Shown piece by piece: positions 13,801-25,321 of a stretch of 64,000 nt of DNA; the first letter of the stretch is position 1; every line of letters begins with the position of its first letter. Under the pieces are notes generated by a model. It had not been told where the DNA came from, ran no database searches, and worked only from the letters and a program-made list of their open reading frames with translations. The stretch spans positions 1 to 64,000 of the forward strand of contig NW_027526697.1 in the NCBI RefSeq assembly GCF_052857255.1, given 5' to 3'. Both the position numbers and the translations under genes were made by a program. The DNA is from Amblyomma americanum (Eukaryota; Arthropoda; Arachnida; Ixodida; Ixodidae).

Positions 13801-14599
13801 CTCTGATACGCGTCAAAACTTTTTTCTCTTATAACTGCGCGAAAAGCATGTTTTCTTGCTTAGTCCAACGAAACAAGCTGTTTTAGACCGAAACGAGGTA
13901 AATCTGAACACATCGGTTTTACAAGTGTCCTTGTGACATGCCTTTAAAACTTTTTCTCTTATAATTGCGCGAAAAGCATGTATTCCTGCTTAATACAGCG
14001 AAACAAGCTATTTTAGACCAAAACGAGCTAAATCACAACACATCAGTTTTACAAGTGTTCCTCTGATACGCGTCTAAACTTTTTCTCCTATAACTGCGCG
14101 AAAAGCATGTATTCGTGCTTAATACAACGAAACAAGCTGTTTTAGACCGAAACGAGCTGAATCTGAACACATCGGTTTTACAAGTGTCCCTGTGACACGC
14201 GTCAAAACTTTTTCTCTTATAACTGCGCGAAAAGCATGTATTCTTGCTTAATACAGCGAAACAAGCTGTTTTAGACCGAAACGAGCTAAATCACAACACA
14301 TCGGTTTTAAAAGTGTTCCTCTGATACGCGTCTAAACTTTTTCTCTTATAACTGCGCGAAAAGCATGTATTCGTGCTAAATACAACGAAACAAGTTGTTT
14401 TAGACCGAAACGAGCTAAATCTGAACACATCGGTTTTACAAGTGTCCCTGTGACACGCGTCAAAACTTTTTCTCTTATAACTGCGCGAAAAGCATGTATT
14501 CTTGCTTAATATAGCTAAACAAGCTGTTTTAGACCGAAACGAGCTAAATCACAACACAAAGGTTTTACAAGTGTTCCTCTGATACGCGTCAAAACTTTT

Positions 14600-16598
14600 T
14601 CTCTTATAACTGCGCGAAAAGCATGTATTCTTGCTTAATACTACGAAACAAGCTGTTTTAGACCGAAACGAGCTAAATCACAACACATCGGTTTTACAAG
14701 TGTTCCTCTGATACGCGTCTAAACTTTTTCTCTTATAAGTGCGCGAAAAGCATGTATTCGTGCTTAATACAACGAAACAAGCTGTTTCAGACCGAAACGA
14801 GCTAAATCTGAACACATCGGTTTTACAAGTGTCCCTGTGACACGCGTCAAAACTTTTTCTCTTGTAACTGCGCGAAAAGCATGTATTCTTGCTTAATACA
14901 GCGAAACAAGCTGTTTTAGACCGAAATGAGCTAAATCACAACACATCGGTTTTACAAGTGTTCCTCTGATACGCGTCAAAACTTTTTCTCTTATAACTGC
15001 GCGAAAAGCATGTATTCTTGCTTAATACAGCGAAACAAGCTGTTTTAAACCGAAACGAGCTAAATCACAACACATCGGTATTACAAGTGTTCCACGTGAT
15101 ACTCGTCAAAACTTTTTCTCTTATAACTGCGCGAAAAGCATGTATTCGTGCTTAATACAACGAAACAAGCTGTTTTAGACCGAAACGAGCTAAATCTGAG
15201 CACATCGGTTTTACAAGTATCCACGTGATACTCGTCAAAACTTTTTCTCTTATAACTGCGCGATAAGCATGTATTCTTGCTTAATACAACGAAACAAGCT
15301 GTTTTAGACCGAAACGAGCTAAATCACAACACATCGGTTTTACAAGTGTTCCTCTGATACGCGTCAAAACAGCGAAACAAGCTGTTTTAGACCGAAATGA
15401 GCTAAATCACAACACATCGGTTTTACAGTGTTCCTCTGATACGCGTCAAAACTTTTTCTCTTATAACTGCGCGAAAAGCATGTATTCTTGCTTAATACAG
15501 CGAAACAAGCTGTTTTAGACCGAAACGAGCTAAATCACAACACATCGGTTTTACAAGTGTTCCACGTGATACTCGTCAAAACTTTTTCTCTTATAACTGC
15601 GCGAAAAGCATGTATTCGTGCTTAATACAACGAAACAAGCTGTTTTAGACCGAAACGAGCTAAATCTGAACACATCGGTTTTACAAGTATCCACGTGATA
15701 CTCGTCAAAACTTTTTCTCTTATAACTGCGCGAAAAGCATGTATTCTTGCTTAATACAACGAAACAAGCTGTTTTAGACCGAAACGAGCTAAATCAAAAC
15801 ACATCGGTTTTACAAGTGTCTCTCTAATACGCGTCAAAACTTTTTCTCTTATAACTTCGCGAAAAGCATGTATTCCTGCTTAATACAGCGAAACAAGCTG
15901 TTTTAGACCAAAACGAGCTAAAGCACAACACATCGGTTTTACAAGTGTTCCTCTGATACGCGTCAAATTTTTTCTCTTATAACTGCGCGAAAAGCATGTA
16001 TTCTTGCTTAATACAGCGAAACAAGCTGTTTTAGACGGAAACGAGCTAAATCACAACACATCAGTTTTACAAGTGTTCCTCTGATACGCGTCGAAACTTT
16101 TTCTCTTATAACTGCGCGAAAAGCATGTATTCGTGCCTAATACAACGAAACAAGCTGTTTTAGACCGAAACGAGCTGAATCTGAACACATCGGTTTTACA
16201 AGTGTCCCTGTGACACGCGTCAAAACTTTTTCTCTTATAACTGCGCGAAAAGCATGTATTCTTGCTTAATACAGCGAAACAAGCTGTTTTAGACCGAAAC
16301 GAGCTAAATCACAACACATCGGTTTTACAAGTGTTCCTCTGATACGCGTCTAAACTTTTTCTCTTATAACTGCGCGAAAAGCATGTATTCGTGCTTAATA
16401 CAACGAAACAAGCTGTTTTAGACCGAAACGAGCTAAATCTGAACACATCGGTTTTACAAGTATCCACGTGATACTCGTCAAAACTTTTTCTCTTATAACT
16501 GCGCGAAAAGCATGTATTCTTGCTTAATACAACGAAACAAGCTGTTTTAGACCGAAACGAGCTAAATCAAAACACATCGGTTTTACAGGTGTCTCTCT
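14600..16598. repeat. Partial 28-monomer HOR unit (3' part)
   Basis: It matches the second half of the 3,586-bp unit that follows. The offset changes from 3569 to 3540 to 3586 bp as the 100-bp and 82-bp truncated monomers are passed. The left edge lies inside the 'aatactacg' monomer near 14.6 kb. Confidence 0.75.
15356..15437. repeat. Truncated 82-bp monomer (46-bp deletion)
   Basis: The anchor gatacgcgtcaaaac is joined directly to 'agcgaaacaagctg', removing the T-tract to 'aatac' interval. The 28-mer homologues at 18.9 and 22.5 kb have the intact monomer. A further base is missing in 'ttttacagtg', which is shared by the homologues. Confidence 0.9.
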
Positions 16599-19500
16599 AA
16601 TACGCGTCAAAACTTTTTCTCTTATAACTGCGCGAAAAGCATGTATTCCTGCTTAATACAGCGAAACAAGCTGTTTTAGACCAAAACGAGCTAAAGCACA
16701 ACACATCGGTTTTACAAGTGTTCCTCTGATACGCGTCAAATTTTTTTCTCTTATAACTGCGCGAAAAGCATGTATTCTTGCTCAATACAGCGAAACAAGC
16801 TGTTTTAGACCAAAACGAGCTAAATCACAACACATCGGTTTTACAAGTGTTCCTCTGATACGCGTCTAAACTTTTTCTCTTATAACTGCGCGAAAAGCAT
16901 GTATTCGTGCTAAATACAACGAAACAAGCTGTTTTAGACCGAAACGAGCTAAATCTGAACACATCGGTTTTACAAGTGTCCCTGTGACACGCGTCAAAAC
17001 ATTTTCTCTTATAACTGCGCGAAAAGCATGTATTCTTGCTTAATACAGCGAAACAAGCTGTTTTAGACCGAAACGAGACAAATCACAACACATCGGTATT
17101 ACAAGTGTTCCACGTGATACTCGTCAAAACTTTTTCTCTTATAACTGCGCGAAAAGCATGTATTCGTGCTTAATACAACGAAACAAGCTGTTTTAGACCG
17201 AAACGAGCTGAATCTGAACACATCGGTTTTACAAGTGTCCCTGTGACACGCGTCAAAACTTTTTCTCTTATAACTGCGCGAAAAGCATGTATTCTTGCTT
17301 AATACAGCGAAACAAGCTGTTTTAGACCGAAACGAGCTAAATGACAACACATCGGTTTTACAAGTGTTCCTCTGATACGCGTCAAAACTTATTCTCTTAT
17401 AACTGCGCGAAAAGCATGTGTTCGTGCTTAATACAACGAAACAAGCTGTTTTAGTCCGAAAAGAGTTAAATCTGAACACATTGGTTTTACAAGTGTTCCT
17501 TTGATACGCGTCAAAACTTTTTCTCTTATAACTGCGCGAAAAGCATGTATTCCTGCTTAATACAACGAAACAAGCTGTTTTAGACCGAAACGAGCTAAAT
17601 CTGAACACATCGGTTTTACAAGTGTCCCTGTGACACGCGTCAAAACTTTTTCTCTTATAACTGCGCGAAAAGCATGTATTCTTGCTTAATACAGCGAAAC
17701 AAGCTGTATTAGACCGAAATGAGCTAAATCACAACACATCGGTTTTACAAGTGTTCCTCTGATACGCGTCAAAACTTTTTTCTCTTATAACTGCGCGAAA
17801 AGCATGTTTTCTTGCTTAGTCCAACGAAACAAGCTGTTTTAGACCGAAACGAGGTAAATCTGAACACATCGGTTTTACAAGTGTCCTTGTGACATGCCTT
17901 TAAAACTTTTTCTCTTATAATTGCGCGAAAAGCGTGTATTCCTGCTTAATACAGCGAAACAAGCTATTTTAGACCAAAACGAGCTAAATCACAACACATC
18001 AGTTTTACAAGTGTTCCTCTGATACGCGTCTAAACTTTTTCTCCTATAACTGCGCGAAAAGCATGTATTCGTGCTTAATACAACGAAACAAGCTGTTTTA
18101 GACCGAAACGAGCTGAATCTGAACACATCGGTTTTACAAGTGTCCCTGTGACACGCGTCAAAACTTTTTCTATTATAACTGCGCGAAAAGCATGTATTCT
18201 TGCTTAATACTACGAAACAAGCTGTTTTAGACCGAAACGAGCTAAATCACAACACATCGGTTTTACAAGTGTTCCTCTGATACGCGTCTAAACTTTTTCT
18301 CTTATAAGTGCGCGAAAAGCATGTATTCGTGCTTAATACAACGAAACAAGCTGTTTCAGACCGAAACGAGCTAAATCTGAACACATCGGTTTTACAAGTG
18401 TCCCTGTGACACGCGTCAAAACTTTTTCTCTTATAACTGCGCGAAACAAGCTGTTTTAGACCGAAATGAGCTAAATCACAACACATCGGTTTTACAAGTG
18501 TTCCTCTGATACGCGTCAAAACTTTTTCTCTTATAACTGCGCGAAAAGCATGTATTCTTGCTTAATACAGCGAAACAAGCTGTTTTAAACCGAAACGAGC
18601 TAAATCACAACACATCGGTATTACAAGTGTTCCACGTGATACTCGTCAAAACTTTTTCTCTTATAACTGCGCGAAAAGCATGTATTCGTGCTTAATACAA
18701 CGAAACAAGCTGTTTTAGACCGAAACGAGCTAAATCTGAACACATCGGTTTTACAAGTATCCACGTGATACTCGTCAAAACTTTTTCTCTTATAACTGCG
18801 CGAAAAGCATGTATTCTTGCTTAATACAACGAAACAAGCTGTTTTAGACCGAAACGAGCTAAATCACAACACATCGGTTTTACAAGTGTTCCTCTGATAC
18901 GCGTCAAAACTTTTTCTCTTATAACTGCGCGAAAAGCATGTATTCTTGCTTAATACAGCGAAACAAGCTGTTTTAGACCGAAATGAGCTAAATCACAACA
19001 CATCGGTTTTACAGTGTTCCTCTGATACGCGTCAAAACTTTTTCTCTTATAACTGCGCGAAAAGCATGTATTCTTGCTTAATACAGCGAAACAAGCTGTT
19101 TTAGACCGAAACGAGCTAAATCACAACACATCGGTAATACAAGTGTTCCACGTGATACTCGTCAAAACTTTTTCTCTTATAACTGCGCGAAAAGCATGTA
19201 TTCGTGCTTAATACAACGAAACAAGCTGTTTTAGACCGAAACGAGCTAAATCTGAACACATCGGTTTTACAAGTATCCACGTGATACTCGTCAAAACTTT
19301 TTCTCTTATAACTGCGCGAAAAGCATGTATTCTTGCTTAATACAACGAAACAAGCTGTTTTAGACCGAAACGAGCTAAATCAAAACACATCGGTTTTACA
19401 AGTGTCTCTCTAATACGCGTCAAAACTTTTTCTCTTATAACTTCGCGAAAAGCATGTATTCCTGCTTAATACAGCGAAACAAGCTGTTTTAGACCAAAAC

Positions 19501-20184
19501 GAGCTAAAGCACAACACATCGGTTTTACAAGTGTTCCTCTGATACGCGTCAAATTTTTTCTCTTATAACTGCGCGAAAAGCATGTATTCTTGCTTAATAC
19601 AGCGAAACAAGCTGTTTTAGACCGAAACGAGCTAAATCACAACACATAAGTTTTACAAGTGTTCCTCTGATACGCGTCTAAACTTTTTCTCTTATAACTG
19701 CGCGAAAAGCATGTATTCGTGCCTAATACAACGAAACAAGCTGTTTTAGACCGAAACGAGCTGAATCTGAACACATCGGTTTTACAAGTGTCCCTGTGAC
19801 ACGCGTCAAAACTTTTTCTCTTATAACTGCGCGAAAAGCATGTATTCTTGCTTAATACAGCGAAACAAGCTGTTTTAGACCGAAACGAGCTAAATCACAA
19901 CACATCGGTTTTACAAGTGTTCCTCTGATACGCGTCTAAACTTTTTCTCTTATAACTGCGCGAAAAGCATGTATTCGTGCTTAATACAACGAAACAAGCT
20001 GTTTTAGACCGAAACGAGCTAAATCTGAACACATCGGTTTTACAAGTATCCACGTGATACTCGTCAAAACTTTTTCTCTTATAACTGCGCGAAAAGCATG
20101 TATTCTTGCTTAATACAACGAAACAAGCTGTTTTAGACCGAAACGAGCTAAATCAAAACACATCGGTTTTACAAGTGTCTCTCT
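16599..20184. repeat. 28-monomer HOR, unit 1, 3,586 bp
   Basis: The unit starts at the 'aatacgcgtc' monomer that follows 'tctctct'. Markers recur exactly 3,586 bp later: 'cttcgcg' at 19441 and 23027, 'gacatgcc' at 17891 and 21477, and the 100-bp monomer at 18408 and 21994. It differs from unit 2 by a replaced patch in monomers 4 to 6 (about 17075 to 17373), with flanking register unchanged. Confidence 0.92.
18408..18507. repeat. Truncated 100-bp monomer (29-bp deletion)
   Basis: 'ctgcgcgaaa' is fused to 'caagctg', removing 29 bp. The endpoints are the CGAAA copies at monomer positions 35 and 64, so a short direct repeat flanks the loss. This monomer is number 15 of the 28-mer HOR. Confidence 0.9.
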
Positions 20185-21993
20185 AATACGCGTCAAAACT
20201 TTTTCTCTTATAACTGCGCGAAAAGCATGTATTCCTGCTTAATACAGCGAAACAAGCTGTTTTAGACCAAAACGAGCTAAAGCACAACACATCGGTTTTA
20301 CAAGTGTTCCTCTGATACGCGTCAAATTTTTTTCTCTTATAACTGCGCGAAAAGCATGTATTCTTGCTCAATACAGCGAAACAAGCTGTTTTAGACCAAA
20401 ACGAGCTAAATCACAACACATCGGTTTTACAAGTGTTCCTCTGATACGCGTCTAAACTTTTTCTCTTATAACTGCGCGAAAAGCATGTATTCGTGCTAAA
20501 TACAACGAAACAAGCTGTTTTAGACCGAAACGAGCTAAATCTGAACACATCGGTTTTACAAGTGTCCCTGTGACACGCGTCAAAACATTTTCTCTTATAA
20601 CTGCGCGAAAAGCATGTATTCTTCCTTAATACAGCGAAACAAGCTGTTTTAGACCGAAACGAGCTAAATCACAACACATCGGTTTTACAAGTGTTCCTCT
20701 GATACGCGTCAAAACTTTTTCTCTTATAACTGCGCGAAAAGCATGTATTCGTGCTTAATACAACGAAACAAGCTGTTTTAGACCAAAACGAGCTAGATCT
20801 GAACACATCGGTTTTCCAAGTGTTCCTTTGATACGCGTCAAAACTTTTTCTCTTATAACGTCGCGATAAGCATGTATTCCTGTTTAATACAACGAAACAA
20901 GCTGTTTTAGACCGAAACGAGACAAATCACAACACATCGGTATTACAAGTGTTCCACGTGATACGCGTCAAAACTTATTCTCTTATAACTGCGCGAAAAG
21001 CATGTGTTCGTGCTTAATACAACGAAACAAGCTGTTTTAGTCCGAAAAGAGTTAAATCTGAACACATCGGTTTTACAAGTGTTCCTTTGATACGCGTCAA
21101 AACTTTTTCTCTTATAACTGCGCGAAAAGCATGTATTCCTGCTTAATACAACGAAACAAGCTGTTTTAGACCGAAACGAGCTAAATCTGAACACATCGGT
21201 TTTACAAGTGTCCCTGTGACACGCGTCAAAACTTTTTCTCTTATAACTGCGCGAAAAGCATGTATTCTTGCTTAATACAGCGAAACAAGCTGTTTTAGAC
21301 CGAAATGAGCTAAATCACAACACATCGGTTTTACAAGTGTTCCTCTGATACGCGTCAAAACTTTTTTCTCTTATAACTGCGCGAAAAGCATGTTTTCTTG
21401 CTTAGTCCAACGAAACAAGCTGTTTTAGACCGAAACGAGGTAAATCTGAACACATCGGTTTTACAAGTGTCCTTGTGACATGCCTTTAAACCTTTTTCTC
21501 TTATAATTGCGCGAAAAGCGTGTATTCCTGCTTAATACAGCGAAACAAGCTATTTTAGACCAAAACGAGCTAAATCACAACACATCAGTTTTACAAGTGT
21601 TCCTCTGATACGCGTCTAAACTTTTTCTCCTATAACTGCGCGAAAAGCATGTATTCGTGCTTAATACAACGAAACAAGCTGTTTTAGACCGAAACGAGCT
21701 GAATCTGAACACATCGGTTTTACAAGTGTCCCTGTGACACGCGTCAAAACTTTTTCTATTATAACTGCGCGAAAAGCATGTATTCTTGCTTAATACTACG
21801 AAACAAGCTGTTTTAGACCGAAACGAGCTAAATCACAACACATCGGTTTTACAAGTGTTCCTCTGATACGCGTCTAAACTTTTTCTCTTATAAGTGCGCG
21901 AAAAGCATGTATTCGTGCTTAATACAACGAAACAAGCTGTTTCAGACCGAAACGAGCTAAATCTGAACACATCGGTTTTACAAGTGTCCCTGT

Positions 21994-22093
21994 GACACGC
22001 GTCAAAACTTTTTCTCTTATAACTGCGCGAAACAAGCTGTTTTAGACCGAAATGAGCTAAATCACAACACATCGGTTTTACAAGTGTTCCTCT
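21994..22093. repeat. Truncated 100-bp monomer, unit 2
   Basis: Same endpoints as at 18408, 3,586 bp away. The equivalent monomer near 25970 is full length, so the deletion is a diagnostic mark of the 28-mer lineage. Confidence 0.9.
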
Positions 22094-23383
22094 GATACGC
22101 GTCAAAACTTTTTCTCTTATAACTGCGCGAAAAGCATGTATTCTTGCTTAATACAGCGAAACAAGCTGTTTTAAACCGAAACGAGCTAAATCACAACACA
22201 TCGGTATTACAAGTGTTCCACGTGATACTCGTCAAAACTTTTTCTCTTATAACTGCGCGAAAAGCATGTATTCGTGCTTAATAAAACGAAACAAGCTGTT
22301 TTAGACCGAAACGAGCTAAATCTGAACACATCGGTTTTACAAGTATCCACGTGATACTCGTCAAAACTTTTTCTCTTATAACTGCGCGAAAAGCATGTAT
22401 TCTTGCTTAATACAACGAAACAAGCTGTTTTAGACCGAAACGAGCTAAATCACAACACATCGGTTTTACAAGTGTTCCTCTGATACGCGTCAAAACTTTT
22501 TCTCTTATAACTGCGCGAAAAGCATGTATTCTTGCTTAATACAGCGAAACAAGCTGTTTTAGACCGAAATGAGCTAAATCACAACACATCGGTTTTACAG
22601 TGTTCCTCTGATACGCGTCAAAACTTTTTCTCTTATAACTGCGCGAAAAGCATGTATTCTTGCTTAATACAGCGAAACAAGCTGTTTTAGACCGAAACGA
22701 GCTAAATCACAACACATCGGTAATACAAGTGTTCCACGTGATACTCGTCAAAACTTTTTCTCTTATAACTGCGCGAAAAGCATGTATTCGTGCTTAATAC
22801 AACGAAACAAGCTGTTTTAGACCGAAACGAGCTAAATCTGAACACATCGGTTTTACAAGTATCCACGTGATACTCGTCAAAACTTTTTCTCTTATAACTG
22901 CGCGAAAAGCATGTATTCTTGCTTAATACAACGAAACAAGCTGTTTTAGACCGAAACGAGCTAAATCAAAACACATCGGTTTTACAAGTGTCTCTCTAAT
23001 ACGCGTCAAAACTTTTTCTCTTATAACTTCGCGAAAAGCATGTATTCCTGCTTAATACAGCGAAACAAGCTGTTTTAGACCAAAACGAGCTAAAGCACAA
23101 CACATCGGTTTTACAAGTGTTCCTCTGATACGCGTCAAATTTTTTCTCTTATAACTGCGCGAAAAGCATGTATTCTTGCTTAATACAGCGAAACAAGCTG
23201 TTTTAGACCGAAACGAGCTAAATCACAACACATAAGTTTTACAAGTGTTCCTCTGATACGCGTCTAAACTTTTTCTCTTATAACTGCGCGAAAAGCATGT
23301 ATTCGTGCCTAATACAACGAAACAAGCTGTTTTAGACCGAAACGAGCTGAATCTGAACACATCGGTTTTACAAGTGTCCCTGT

Positions 23384-23512
23384 GACACGCGTCAAAACTT
23401 TTTCTCTTATAACTGCGCGAAAAGCATGTATTCTTGCTTAATACAGCGAAACAAGCTGTTTTAGACCGAAACGAGCTAAATCACAACACATCGGTTTTAC
23501 AAGTGTTCCTCT
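23384..23512. repeat. Reference class a satellite monomer (129 bp)
   Basis: A clean example of the class a monomer. It carries 'ttcttgcttaatacagcg' in the middle, 'tcacaacac' near position 98, and ends in 'gtgttcctct'. Other class a monomers differ by point variants such as 'gaccgaaatgag', 'gaccaaaacgag', 'ttttaaaccg' or 'cggtattac'. Read on the minus strand, 'tcacaac' places a TGA stop in the frame that is otherwise open. Internal features by monomer position are CGAAA at 35, 64 and 84, the dyad AAACA-AGC-TGTTT at 66 to 78, and CAGC (61) with GCTG (72) as an alternative short inverted pair. Confidence 0.9.
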
Positions 23513-23641
23513 GATACGCGTCTAAACTTTTTCTCTTATAACTGCGCGAAAAGCATGTATTCGTGCTTAATACAACGAAACAAGCTGTTTTAGACCGAAA
23601 CGAGCTAAATCTGAACACATCGGTTTTACAAGTATCCACGT
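23513..23641. repeat. Reference class b satellite monomer (129 bp)
   Basis: A clean example of the class b monomer that often follows class a. It has 'gtctaaac' after the anchor, 'ttcgtgcttaatacaacg' in the middle, 'tctgaacac' near position 98, and here ends 'gtatccacgt'. Other class b monomers end 'gtgtccctgt'. The ending predicts the next anchor: 'gtccctgt' precedes gacacgcgtc, and 'gtatccacgt' precedes gatactcgtc. Class b lacks the TGA stop found in class a, so several b-like monomers in a row leave a minus-strand frame open. Confidence 0.88.
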
Positions 23642-23770
23642 GATACTCGTCAAAACTTTTTCTCTTATAACTGCGCGAAAAGCATGTATTCTTGCTTAAT
23701 ACAACGAAACAAGCTGTTTTAGACCGAAACGAGCTAAATCAAAACACATCGGTTTTACAAGTGTCTCTCT

Positions 23771-25321
23771 AATACGCGTCAAAACTTTTTCTCTTATAAC
23801 TGCGCGAAAAGCATGTATTCCTGCTTAATACAGCGAAACAAGCTGTTTTAGACCAAAACGAGCTAAAGCACAACACATCGGTTTTACAAGTGTTCCTCTG
23901 ATACGCGTCAAATTTTTTTCTCTTATAACTGCGCGAAAAGCATGTATTCTTGCTCAATACAGCGAAACAAGCTGTTTTAGACCAAAACGAGCTAAATCAC
24001 AACACATCGGTTTTACAAGTGTTCCTCTGATACGCGTCTAAACTTTTTCTCTTATAACTGCGCGAAAAGCATGTATTCGTGCTAAATACAACGAAACAAG
24101 CTGTTTTAGACCGAAACGAGCTAAATCTGAACACATCGGTTTTACAAGTGTCCCTGTGACACGCGTCAAAACATTTTCTCTTATAACTGCGCGAAAAGCA
24201 TGTATTCTTCCTTAATACAGCGAAACAAGCTGTTTTAGACCGAAACGAGCTAAATCACAACACATCGGTTTTACAAGTGTTCCTCTGATACGCGTCAAAA
24301 CTTTTTCTCTTATAACTGCGCGAAAAGCATGTATTCGTGCTTAATACAACGAAACAAGCTGTTTTAGACCAAAACGAGCTAGATCTGAACACATCGGTTT
24401 TCCAAGTGTTCCTTTGATACGCGTCAAAACTTTTTCTCTTATAACGTCGCGATAAGCATGTATTCCTGTTTAATACAACGAAACAAGCTGTTTTAGACCG
24501 AAACGAGACAAATCACAACACATCGGTATTACAAGTGTTCCACGTGATACGCGTCAAAACTTATTCTCTTATAACTGCGCGAAAAGCATGTGTTCGTGCT
24601 TAATACAACGAAACAAGCTGTTTTAGTCCGAAAAGAGTTAAATCTGAACACATCGGTTTTACAAGTGTTCCTTTGATACGCGTCAAAACTTTTTCTCTTA
24701 TAACTGCGCGAAAAGCATGTATTCCTGCTTAATACAACGAAACAAGCTGTTTTAGACCGAAACGAGCTAAATCTGAACACATCGGTTTTACAAGTGTCCC
24801 TGTGACACGCGTCAAAACTTTTTCTCTTATAACTGCGCGAAAAGCATGTATTCTTGCTTAATACAGCGAAACAAGCTGTTTTAGACCGAAATGAGCTAAA
24901 TCACAACACATCGGTTTTACAAGTGTTCCTCTGATACGCGTCAAAACTTTTTTCTCTTATAACTGCGCGAAAAGCATGTTTTCTTGCTTAGTCCAACGAA
25001 ACAAGCTGTTTTAGACCGAAACGAGGTAAATCTGAACACATCGGTTTTACAAGTGTCCTTGTGACATGCCTTTAAAACTTTTTCTCTTATAATTGCGCGA
25101 AAAGCATGTATTCCTGCTTAATACAGCGAAACAAGCTATTTTAGACCAAAACGAGCTAAATCACAACACATCAGTTTTACAAGTGTTCCTCTGATACGCG
25201 TCTAAACTTTTTCTCCTATAACTGCGCGAAAAGCATGTATTCGTGCTTAATACAACGAAACAAGCTGTTTTAGACCGAAACGAGCTGAATCTGAACACAT
25301 CGGTTTTACAAGTGTCCCTGT
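23771..25321. repeat. 28-monomer HOR, unit 3, partial (monomers 1 to 12)
   Basis: It matches the first 12 monomers of the preceding unit at an exact 3,586-bp offset, for example 'gacatgcc' at 25063. From monomer 13 (25322) the array leaves the 28-mer order. It carries cagcg here in place of ctacg and then continues with the gctaaatac, atatagct and ctacg monomers that the 28-mer lacks. Confidence 0.88.

Larger units (their letters stand above)
20185..23770. repeat. 28-monomer HOR, unit 2, 3,586 bp (type unit)
   Basis: Monomer starts that I counted are 20185, 20314, 20443, 20572, 20701, 20830, 20960, 21089, 21218, 21347, 21477, 21607, 21736, 21865, 21994, 22094, 22224, 22353, 22482, 22610, 22740, 22869, 22998, 23127, 23255, 23384, 23513 and 23642, with the next unit at 23771. 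All are 128 to 130 bp except number 15, which is 100 bp. Monomers 22 to 27 resemble 28 and 1 to 5, so the unit contains an older six-monomer duplication. Monomer 13 looks like a fusion that removed three monomers present in the 25 to 26 kb region. Confidence 0.93.

Noticed and set aside
23384..23393. ACGCGT in most monomers as a cell-cycle (MCB-type) promoter element
   Set aside because: It is simply part of the satellite consensus, with no gene nearby. It is useful only as a predicted MluI ladder of about 129 bp.
23449..23472. A possible CENP-B box on the minus strand at the TTCG in 'gtttcggtcta'
   Set aside because: Only 6 of the 9 essential bases of the box match at either TTCG site when spacing is kept strict. 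That is too weak to call.
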